NCBI GenBank assembly: GCA_964526285.1
Contig: CAZGIW010000020.1
Location: 1-43,881, forward strand
DNA length: 43,881 nt
Direction of reading: 5' to 3'
From: CAYMAZ01 sp964526285
GTDB taxonomy: Bacteria; Bacteroidota; Bacteroidia; Bacteroidales; DTU049
The notes under the pieces are model-generated. The model had not been told where the DNA came from and made no database searches. It saw nothing but the letters and a program-made list of their open reading frames with translations. Positions 1-6,331 of the stretch are shown piece by piece. Position numbers and translations under genes: made by a program. Positions within the stretch are counted from its first letter, which is position 1. Each line of letters starts with the position of its first letter.

Positions 1-52
1 AACAAAGTCGGGGAACAAAGTCGGGGAACAAAGTCGGGGAACAAAGTCAGAG
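1..52. repeat. 13-bp tandem repeat array, left-edge truncated
   Basis: Four consecutive copies of AACAAAGTCGGGG. The first three are exact, the fourth is AACAAAGTCAGAG, and a more decayed fifth follows. The array may extend beyond the left edge of the window. The same unit in reverse complement forms a second array at 29199-29263. It lies in the non-coding stretch before rsmI. Confidence 0.95.
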
Positions 53-154
53 AACGAAGTAATCGAATTTTGAGCGAAGAACCACGTGAACACTATACTT
101 TAGCGTATTATAAATATTTTATATTTTTTTACACTGAGTAAGCAAAGCGCATCG

Positions 155-178
155 CTCCATAGGAGTCCCGATGGGAAA
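155..178. repeat. Dispersed repeat copy 1 (CTCCATAGGAGTCCC element)
   Basis: CTCCATAGGAGTCCC, then three variable bases, then GGGAAA. The end can fold as TCCC-nnn-GGGA. The same element with a different three-base spacer (TTT instead of GAT) is at 39888-39911. The rest of 1-270 shows no gene apart from the tandem repeat at the edge. Confidence 0.8.
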
Positions 179-270
179 GTGCTATTTGCTATTTTCTTTT
201 TTCTATAATCAAAGAAAGGGTATAGGCCATAACGGTTTATAACAAAACCAACTTTATTCACAATGTTTTC

Positions 271-278
271 TATCTTTG
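271..278 (+). promoter_or_regulatory. Bacteroidota -7 box for rsmI
   Basis: TATCTTTG matches the TAnnTTTG -7 consensus of Bacteroidota primary sigma factors. It sits 16 bases before the TTG start of rsmI, implying a leader of only about 10 bases. No clear TTTG -33 box is visible at the expected distance. Confidence 0.6.
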
Positions 279-294
279 CAATAAGAAACTACAC

Positions 295-987
295 TTGAAA
301 TTGTCAAAATTATTTATAGTTCCCACACCCATAGGCAACCTGAAGGATATGACACAGCGTGCAATTGACGTGTTGTCGCAGGTTGATTTTGTACTTGCCG
401 AAGACACACGTACAGCGGGCATGTTGTTTAAACATTTTGGTATTGAAAACTCGCTTGTTTCTTTTCATCAGAATAATGAACACAAAGTTGTGCAGAACCT
501 TATTGAACGAATTAGAAACAGCAATGCTGCTCTCATCAGTGATGCAGGTACACCGGGTGTTTCGGACCCCGGGTTTTTACTTGTCAGAGCATGCGTTGAA
601 GCAGGCATTGAAGTGGAAACACTTCCGGGAGCTACAGCATTTGTTCCTGCTCTTGTCAATTCAGGATTTCCGTGCGACAGGTTTTATTTTCATGGTTTTC
701 TTCCTCACAAAAAAGGAAGGATAAAAGAACTGGAGCATATCAAATCAATGGAAATGACAACCGTTTTGTATGAATCGCCTCACAGATTGCTGAAAACATT
801 GGAACAAATGAATGAAATATTTGGAGATTTGCACAAGATCAGTATTACGCGTGAGATTTCTAAACTGCACGAAGAAACAGTGCGGGGCAGCATTTCAGAA
901 TTACAACAATACTTTTCACAAAAACCCATAAAAGGAGAATTTGTGATTGTGATTGGAGCACAAAAATCCGACAATAAGCAGAAGTAG
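295..987 (+). CDS. rsmI: 16S rRNA (cytidine(1402)-2'-O)-methyltransferase RsmI
   Basis: RsmI 2'-O-methylates C1402 of 16S rRNA in the ribosomal decoding centre, using S-adenosylmethionine. The tetrapyrrole-methylase-fold signatures are present: VPTPIGNLKDMTQRA near the N-terminus, EDTRTA, ISDAGTPGVSDPG, the HGFLPHKKGR region and YESPHRLLKTL. At 230 residues it is shorter than the 286-residue E. coli protein. No ATG lies upstream of the conserved VPTPIGN motif, so the start must be TTG, either at 295 or two codons later at 301. A -7 box just upstream supports this. mscL follows 31 bases downstream. Confidence 0.95.
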   Translation: MKLSKLFIVPTPIGNLKDMTQRAIDVLSQVDFVLAEDTRTAGMLFKHFGIENSLVSFHQNNEHKVVQNLIERIRNSNAALISDAGTPGVSDPGFLLVRACVEAGIEVETLPGATAFVPALVNSGFPCDRFYFHGFLPHKKGRIKELEHIKSMEMTTVLYESPHRLLKTLEQMNEIFGDLHKISITREISKLHEETVRGSISELQQYFSQKPIKGEFVIVIGAQKSDNKQK

Positions 988-1018
988 TTGTCAATAATTC
1001 ATTAACTTAAATTTAAAC

Positions 1019-1438
1019 ATGATGGGATTTTTTAAAGAATTTAAATCATTTGCCATGAAGGGCAATCTTGTTGACATGGCTGTTGCATTTATTATGGGTG
1101 CAGCATTTGGGAAACTGGTGTCTGCATTTATTGACGGAATGGTAATGCCTTTTGTGGGCAAAATTACTGCAGGTGTTGATTTCAACACATTGAAATACGT
1201 AATGAGCGAAGCAACATTTGATGAAGCAGGAAATGTTATTGCAGCTGAAGCATCAATTAAATACGGGGAATTTATTACAGTGATGATTGATTTTGCTATT
1301 GTGGCATTTGTAATGTTTCTGGTTGTAAAAGCTATGAATAGAATGAAAAGGAAAGAAGCAGAAGCACCGGCAACTGCTCCTGAACCCAGTGTTGAAGAAA
1401 AATTACTGACAGAAATCAGAGATTTGCTCAAAAAGTAG
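1019..1438 (+). CDS. mscL: Large-conductance mechanosensitive channel MscL
   Basis: Inner-membrane emergency valve that opens under hypo-osmotic stress. The 139-residue length is normal. The N-terminal amphipathic segment (FFKEFKSFAMKGN) leads into TM1 (about residues 16-45, VDMAVAFIMGAAFGKLVSAF). A periplasmic loop follows, then TM2 (about 80-105, FITVMIDFAIVAFVMFLVV) and a charged C-terminal helix (VEEKLLTEIRDLLKK). Two adjacent ATG codons (1019 and 1022) can start it. It may share a transcript with rsmI, 31 bases upstream. Confidence 0.95.
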   Translation: MMGFFKEFKSFAMKGNLVDMAVAFIMGAAFGKLVSAFIDGMVMPFVGKITAGVDFNTLKYVMSEATFDEAGNVIAAEASIKYGEFITVMIDFAIVAFVMFLVVKAMNRMKRKEAEAPATAPEPSVEEKLLTEIRDLLKK

Positions 1439-1460
1439 TTCTGTTTAACTATTGAACTCC

Positions 1461-1961
1461 ATGGAAGTATTTCAATTTTCATATCTTTTTCAAAAAATCA
1501 AAGTTGAACTGGACGAAAAAAACATGGTTGTTCATACAGGCTTGTCAAAAGTAAAAATTCCCGTTGAACAAATAAAATATTTTCGGAAATTTGAACATCC
1601 TGATTATAATACTCTGGCAATAAGGTATTTCAACAAAAACGGAAAACTGAAACTTCTGGAAACACTTGCTTCCAAATCATCGCTTTCTTTTGAACATTTG
1701 CTCTTAAGAATGAAAGAACTATGCCCAATTCAGGACTTGTCGTCGTTATCACAAAAAGAAGCATTGAGAGAAATGAAAACGGTGAGCCTTGCTTCACTTG
1801 TTGCCCTTACATTTGCAATAGTTTCATTGATTATAGTTCCGATCTCATTTTATGTTTTTTTTCTGCTTAATTTAAAAATACCTCCTTTTGCCTATATTGT
1901 TCTGGGCTTAATTCCTCTTGTTTCGTTTTTTTTGTATTTTTTTAAATATCGTGGAAAATAA
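1461..1961 (+). CDS. Small membrane protein with two C-terminal TM helices, function unknown
   Basis: Not recognised as a named family. The ATG at 1461 is preferred over the in-frame TTG at 1452. About the first 110 residues are soluble and could form a small beta-rich (PH-like) domain (VHTGLSKVKIPVEQIKYFRKF); this is only an impression. Two hydrophobic helices follow (about residues 110-133 and 138-160), ending in a basic tail (KYRGK). It starts 22 bases after mscL, so co-transcription is plausible. Confidence 0.7.
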   Translation: MEVFQFSYLFQKIKVELDEKNMVVHTGLSKVKIPVEQIKYFRKFEHPDYNTLAIRYFNKNGKLKLLETLASKSSLSFEHLLLRMKELCPIQDLSSLSQKEALREMKTVSLASLVALTFAIVSLIIVPISFYVFFLLNLKIPPFAYIVLGLIPLVSFFLYFFKYRGK

Positions 1962-2147
1962 TAGTTATAGCTCAGCATGCAAACCCGAGGAAGGTCAACT
2001 ATTTAATAATAATTATTGAGGCTGGCTCCTGGAGAAAAAAACCGAATATTTTGAATTTGTTGAGCAGTTATAAAAAAAACAGTATTATTGTTGAATAATT
2101 TTAGTACTTTCGTAAAAAAAATCAATCCACATAATTCAAATGGAAAT

Positions 2148-2765
2148 ATGACAAAGTTAAAATTGACTCTCCTTGTAGTTTGTGTTTTTTTTCTTTCAGC
2201 AATCACCCGTGGTCAGGATACGCTGGTAATGATTAATGGTAAGCAAAAAACCAACATTGAGTTTATGAAGATTCAGGACGACTATATTTATTATCAAAAG
2301 TGGCAGGGAGAGAATGCGAAAACCAAACTTATTGCCAAAGAGCAGGTGTACGCCATATATACAAAAGAAGGTCATCAGATTATTACCTATATTCAGGACA
2401 GTATCGGTTTTGTGCTGGACGAAAAACGAATGTTTGACTACATTCAGGGCATGGACAATGCATGGAGCACCTTTCACAATCCCTATGTTTTCGGAATTAG
2501 TTTTCTTCTTTCAGCCGGGGCAGGAATTTATCCCGGAGTTCCATTCGGGCTGATTGTTCCAGTTGTCATTCCGGGAATAGTGGCAGTGACACATCCAAAG
2601 GTTTTCAAAACAAAACACATACCTGCGAACAGACAGAGCGATTATTATTATGTTCTTGGATATCAAGACATTGCAAGATCGAAGAAAGTAAGATCTTCTG
2701 TTTTTGGAGGGCTTAGTGGCTATACTGTGGGAGCAGTGCTCAACATCAGCGGGGTTTTGTGGTAA
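2148..2765 (+). CDS. Secreted/envelope protein of unknown function
   Basis: The ATG at 2148 begins a clear signal peptide (MTKLKLTLLVVCVFFLSA, cleavage near ITRGQ-D). An in-frame TTG at 2088 would add a hydrophilic leader and is unlikely. After cleavage comes a segment (DTLVMINGKQKTNIEFMKIQDDYIYYQKW) typical of Bacteroidota proteins that describe an attribute to be modified. The C-terminal half has two hydrophobic glycine-rich stretches (FGISFLLSAGAGIYPGVPFG and SSVFGGLSGYTVGAVLNISG) that could insert in a membrane. A weak -7 box (TACTTTCG) is at 2105-2112. Function unknown. Confidence 0.75.
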   Translation: MTKLKLTLLVVCVFFLSAITRGQDTLVMINGKQKTNIEFMKIQDDYIYYQKWQGENAKTKLIAKEQVYAIYTKEGHQIITYIQDSIGFVLDEKRMFDYIQGMDNAWSTFHNPYVFGISFLLSAGAGIYPGVPFGLIVPVVIPGIVAVTHPKVFKTKHIPANRQSDYYYVLGYQDIARSKKVRSSVFGGLSGYTVGAVLNISGVLW

Positions 2766-2816
2766 AACAAAAGGTGGTTTAATTTCGTTAATCTATATAG
2801 ATTTCTTATAGTCAGT

Positions 2817-2981
2817 ATGAAAAATTTTTTGTTAATATTGTTTTTGTTTTCATTTTGTAGTGTTGTTTTGTTTTCCTGTAAATCGAAGAAAAACCGCAAA
2901 TACAATCCAAAAAAATGTAAAACCTGCCCTGGATTTAGTGAAGAAAGGAAGTCAAACTACATGATTATTTACTATGCATAG
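2817..2981 (+). CDS. Small (54 aa) lipoprotein
   Basis: A short ORF. The N-terminus is MKNFLLILFLFSFCSVVLFS followed by Cys21, a lipobox-like end to a very hydrophobic signal peptide. The mature part is only about 34 residues, basic, with a CKTCPGF motif (Cys34 and Cys37). Its stop overlaps the next ORF by 8 bases (ATG at 2974). Small cysteine-containing lipoproteins of this type are common in Bacteroidota. Codon use and the classical signal favour a real gene; function unknown. Confidence 0.65.
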   Translation: MKNFLLILFLFSFCSVVLFSCKSKKNRKYNPKKCKTCPGFSEERKSNYMIIYYA

Positions 2982-3609
2982 TGTTTGTATTGAAGGGATG
3001 TCTATTGGTCAGTTTTCATTACTTATCAGCTCTGATGCCATTGATATTTTTAAAAAATATGCACCTGATGATGGGGTTTGTTTTATTCAGGTGAGAAGCA
3101 GAAAAACCAAGCTTGGAGACTTCAGGTATTTCAAAGATGGACGATGCTCACAGATTACGGTTAATAAACTTTTATCACCTGATGCATTGACATTTATTCT
3201 TGCCCATGAGATTGCCCATTATATTGTTTATTCAAACAGCAGACAAAGGACAGCACCTCACGGAGAAATGTGGAAATCTGTGTTTGGAAAACTACTTGAA
3301 GAGTTGCTTTACAAAAACTGCTTTAGTAATAAATTTTATTCAGAAATTGAAACGTTTTCCAGAAATCCCGGAGCAACTATATCCAGGAGAAAAAAACTAT
3401 ATAATATGTTGTTTCCTGAAAATGAAGAAGAAAAGAACCTGCCAACCATTCTTTCAATCCCGGAAGAAGCTGTTTTTATAATTCCCGGAAGCAAACATGT
3501 ATATATTAAAAAAGCAAAAAGACGAACCCGTTTTGTTTGCAAAAGGACAGACAACAACAGACATTATCTTATACACCAACATTTAAAGGTAATTCTTTTA
3601 AATAATTGA
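2974..3609 (+). CDS. SprT-like zinc metallopeptidase domain protein
   Basis: The protein carries HEIAHYIVYSN, the HExxH zinc-protease signature, followed by APHGEMWKSVFGKLLEEL, where the PHG histidine is the third zinc ligand typical of SprT-like proteins. The preceding strand region (VRSRKTKLGDFRYF, then ITVNKLLSPDALTFILAHE) also fits the family. The start may be the ATG at 2974 or the one at 2998. The C-terminal 80 residues are basic and poorly conserved. SprT-family proteins include DNA-protein crosslink proteases, but the substrate here is unknown. It overlaps the upstream lipoprotein gene. Confidence 0.8.
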   Translation: MHSVCIEGMSIGQFSLLISSDAIDIFKKYAPDDGVCFIQVRSRKTKLGDFRYFKDGRCSQITVNKLLSPDALTFILAHEIAHYIVYSNSRQRTAPHGEMWKSVFGKLLEELLYKNCFSNKFYSEIETFSRNPGATISRRKKLYNMLFPENEEEKNLPTILSIPEEAVFIIPGSKHVYIKKAKRRTRFVCKRTDNNRHYLIHQHLKVILLNN

Positions 3610-3610
3610 T

Positions 3611-3618
3611 TATTTTTG
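3611..3618 (+). promoter_or_regulatory. Possible -7 box for manC
   Basis: TATTTTTG fits TAnnTTTG and lies 20 bases before the manC ATG. A matching -33 box is not obvious. Confidence 0.4.
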
Positions 3619-3638
3619 CAGCACATAAACAATAAAAC

Positions 3639-4748
3639 ATGAAGAATAGTAATTTTTGTGTCATTATGGCGGGGGGAGTTGGAGCTCGGTTTTGGCCAAT
3701 GAGCCGCAATTCAAAACCAAAACAGTTTATTGATATTTTAGGCACGGGAAAAACGCTGATCCAGTTGACATATGAAAGGTTTGTTCAAATTATCCCATCA
3801 GAGAATATTTTTATTGTAACAAATCAATCATACAGTGAGTTGGTATCTGAGCAATTACCACAACTCAACCCTTCTCAGATAATTTTGGAACCCGCAAGAA
3901 GAAATACTGCTCCATGTATTGCCTATGCAACCTATAAAATTAACAAAATCAATCCAGATGCGAACATTGTTGTCGCTCCAAGTGACCATATTATTCTCAA
4001 AGAAAACGAATTTTTAAACACTGTTAAATCAGCCCTTGATGCAGTTGAGGGAAAAGATATTTTAATGACTCTTGGAATAACACCAAGCAGACCAGATACT
4101 GGTTATGGATACATTCAGTTTATTGAACCTGAACTACTGGCAGAAGATTATTATGAGTTTGAAAATATCAACATAAAAAAGGTGAAAACATTTACAGAAA
4201 AACCGGACTATGATATGGCCATGTCGTTTTTAAAAAGCGGTGATTTTTTGTGGAATTCCGGTCTTTTTATATGGTCTTCAATGGCAATTACCAGGGCTTT
4301 GGAAAAGCATTTGCCTGATGTGGCTGCATTGTTTCATTCTATTATTCCTCAATTAAACACCGATGATGAACTGAAAGTAATTGACAAAACATACACTGAA
4401 TGTCGTAGCATTTCAATTGATTATGGTGTGATGGAAAAGGCTCAGAATGTATATGTCTTTGTTTCTGATTTCGGATGGAGTGATTTGGGAACCTGGGGTT
4501 CACTGCATGAACACAGGGAAAAAGATGAAAATCAAAATGCTGTTTACGGAAAAAATGTCATGATGTATGAAACAAAAGACTCAATAATTCATGTTCCAAA
4601 GGATAAACTTGTTATTGTTCAGGGACTTGAAGATTATATTGTAGTTGAAAACGACAACATTTTGCTTGTTTGCAAAAAAGGTGATGAGCAGAAAATCAGA
4701 CAGTTCGTAAATGATGTTCTGGTTGAGAAGGGAGAACAATATATTTGA
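3639..4748 (+). CDS. manC: Mannose-1-phosphate guanylyltransferase
   Basis: Makes GDP-mannose from GTP and mannose-1-phosphate, a precursor for fucose and mannose in surface polysaccharide. The nucleotidyltransferase signature is at the N-terminus (VIMAGGVGARFWPMSRNSKPKQF). It is followed by EPARRNTAPCIAYA, VVAPSDHII, the FTEKPDYDMA region, LWNSGLFIWSS and VFVSDFGWSDLGTWGSL. At 369 residues it is a monofunctional form lacking the C-terminal phosphomannose isomerase domain. The stop overlaps a possible TTG of the next ORF. No glycan gene cluster is visible around it. Confidence 0.93.
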   Translation: MKNSNFCVIMAGGVGARFWPMSRNSKPKQFIDILGTGKTLIQLTYERFVQIIPSENIFIVTNQSYSELVSEQLPQLNPSQIILEPARRNTAPCIAYATYKINKINPDANIVVAPSDHIILKENEFLNTVKSALDAVEGKDILMTLGITPSRPDTGYGYIQFIEPELLAEDYYEFENINIKKVKTFTEKPDYDMAMSFLKSGDFLWNSGLFIWSSMAITRALEKHLPDVAALFHSIIPQLNTDDELKVIDKTYTECRSISIDYGVMEKAQNVYVFVSDFGWSDLGTWGSLHEHREKDENQNAVYGKNVMMYETKDSIIHVPKDKLVIVQGLEDYIVVENDNILLVCKKGDEQKIRQFVNDVLVEKGEQYI

Positions 4749-4774
4749 TTATACACTTAAAAAAAATCAGGCTT

Positions 4775-5362
4775 ATGAGATATTTCCTTATTATTATTGC
4801 ACTTATTATTTCATTTTCATGTATTTCACAATCAAATATGAATCAAATGGAACAGTTTGAAAAAACAGGATGGGAATCACTTGATGAAAACGCCATAAGG
4901 CTCATCGGAAAAGACTGGATGTTGATTTCAGCTGGAAGTATTGAAAGCGGATTTAATATGATGACCGCCAGTTGGGGTGGCCTTGGCTGGCTTTGGGAAA
5001 CCCCTGTTGCTTTTATTTTTGTCAGGCCTCAGAGATACACGTTTCAGTTTACTGAAAAGGAGGATTTTTTCACACTTACCTTTTATGATGAATCTTATAG
5101 AGATGTTTTGAGAAAAATGGGAACTGTTTCAGGAAGGAATTTTGACAAAATCAATGAATCCGGCCTCACGGCTGTTGCAACTGAAAATGGAAGTGTGGCT
5201 TTTGCTGAAGCAAGAATTGTGGTGGAATGTCGCAAACTATATTCAACTGTTTTGAAGGAATCTGAGTTTCACGACAAAAATGTTGTTACTTCCAAATATC
5301 CTCAAAAGGACTTTCACACCATGTATGTTGGTGAAATTGTAAATGTGTGGATGAAAAAATAG
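4775..5362 (+). CDS. Flavin-reductase-like FMN-binding split-barrel protein with N-terminal export-like signal
   Basis: The core matches the flavin reductase-like split-barrel family (COG1853-type): IRLIGKDWMLISAG, then NMMTASWGGLGWLWETPVAF and VRPQRYTF, the FMN-contact region. The chosen ATG at 4775 gives a hydrophobic leader MRYFLIIIALIISFSCISQS, which looks like a signal peptide with a possible lipid-attached cysteine. Family members are normally cytoplasmic and begin near the internal methionines at MNQMEQFEK. The start therefore decides whether this protein is exported. It lies 26 bases after manC and is convergent with lgt, 13 bases away. Confidence 0.8.
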   Translation: MRYFLIIIALIISFSCISQSNMNQMEQFEKTGWESLDENAIRLIGKDWMLISAGSIESGFNMMTASWGGLGWLWETPVAFIFVRPQRYTFQFTEKEDFFTLTFYDESYRDVLRKMGTVSGRNFDKINESGLTAVATENGSVAFAEARIVVECRKLYSTVLKESEFHDKNVVTSKYPQKDFHTMYVGEIVNVWMKK

Positions 5363-5375
5363 ACTGCTTCTGTTT

Positions 5376-6236
5376 TTAGTTCTTTTCGCTTAGATTTTCT
5401 TCAGTTTTGTTTTTTTCAATAATCTGAAAAACAGGTTTTTCAATGTTATCTTTGTGTTTATATGAGTACAATATCATGAAAATTCCAAAAATAACAAACG
5501 GGATGCTCAGTATTTGTCCCATATTAAGCGCCATATCCTGTTCGAAACCAACCTGCACTTCTTTTACAAATTCAACAAAGAACCTGGCTCCGAACACCAG
5601 CACCATAAACCATCCAATCATTATCCCGCGGGGTGTATTTTCCTTTCTTTTGTTGTAAACAATCCATAGAAAAATAAAAACACCCAAATAAGCCAGTGCC
5701 TCATAAATTTGTGTTGGATGCTTTGGAATGGTTTGTCCGTCCTTAACAAAAACAAATCCCCATGGAAGCGATGTTTCATGCCCGTAAATTTCTGAATTCA
5801 TCAGGTTGCCAAGTCTTATAAAAGCACCTGCCAGTGCAGTTGGCATGCTCATGCGGTCGAGAATCCATACATATTTTGACTTTTTTCGATCGGCATAAAA
5901 CCACAGAGCAATGAGTAATCCAAGTGTTCCACCATGACTTGCAAGACCACCTTCCCATACTTTGAAAATACTCAGTGGATTTTCAAGATAATATGCAGGT
6001 TCATAAAAGAACACATGTCCCAAACGTGCCCCCAACACTGCCCCTATAAAAACAAATACCGATAAACGATCAACTTCGGGCAAGGGAATACCTTCAATTT
6101 TATAATATCTTTTAAACAAATAATAACCTGAAATAAAACCCAACACAAACAAAAGGCCGTAATAGCGTATTGTAACAGGCCCGATTGAAAAAATATCAGG
6201 GGATACACTCCAGAAAACTGACAATAATGAATTCAT
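5376..6236 (-). CDS. lgt: Prolipoprotein diacylglyceryl transferase Lgt
   Basis: Transfers diacylglycerol from phosphatidylglycerol to the lipobox cysteine of prolipoproteins, the first step of lipoprotein maturation in the inner membrane. Several TM segments are visible. Signature elements include RYYGLLFVLGFISGYYL, GARLGHVFFYEP, WEGGLASHGGTLG, the IRLGNLMNSEIYGHE region (normally GRxxNFxNxExxG-like) and HPTQIYEAL. The 286-residue length is normal. The last approximately 25 residues are a charged cytoplasmic tail. It would process the several lipoproteins encoded in this window. Confidence 0.95.
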   Translation of the reverse strand: MNSLLSVFWSVSPDIFSIGPVTIRYYGLLFVLGFISGYYLFKRYYKIEGIPLPEVDRLSVFVFIGAVLGARLGHVFFYEPAYYLENPLSIFKVWEGGLASHGGTLGLLIALWFYADRKKSKYVWILDRMSMPTALAGAFIRLGNLMNSEIYGHETSLPWGFVFVKDGQTIPKHPTQIYEALAYLGVFIFLWIVYNKRKENTPRGIMIGWFMVLVFGARFFVEFVKEVQVGFEQDMALNMGQILSIPFVIFGIFMILYSYKHKDNIEKPVFQIIEKNKTEENLSEKN

Positions 6237-6252
6237 AACAATGTTTTTTTTG

Positions 6253-6260
6253 CAAATTTA
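6253..6260 (-). promoter_or_regulatory. -7 box for lgt
   Basis: The minus strand reads TAAATTTG, matching TAnnTTTG, 16 bases upstream of the lgt start. Confidence 0.5.
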
Positions 6261-6331
6261 GAAATAATAACGGTGTAAACTAAAAGACCATTTCATGTGG
6301 AGAATTAAAATCTGTCAAATTGTAACAAATG

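Noticed and set aside
1962..2050. Possible tRNA (TAGCTCAG-like bases near 1968)
   Set aside because: No acceptor stem, T-loop or anticodon arm could be paired.
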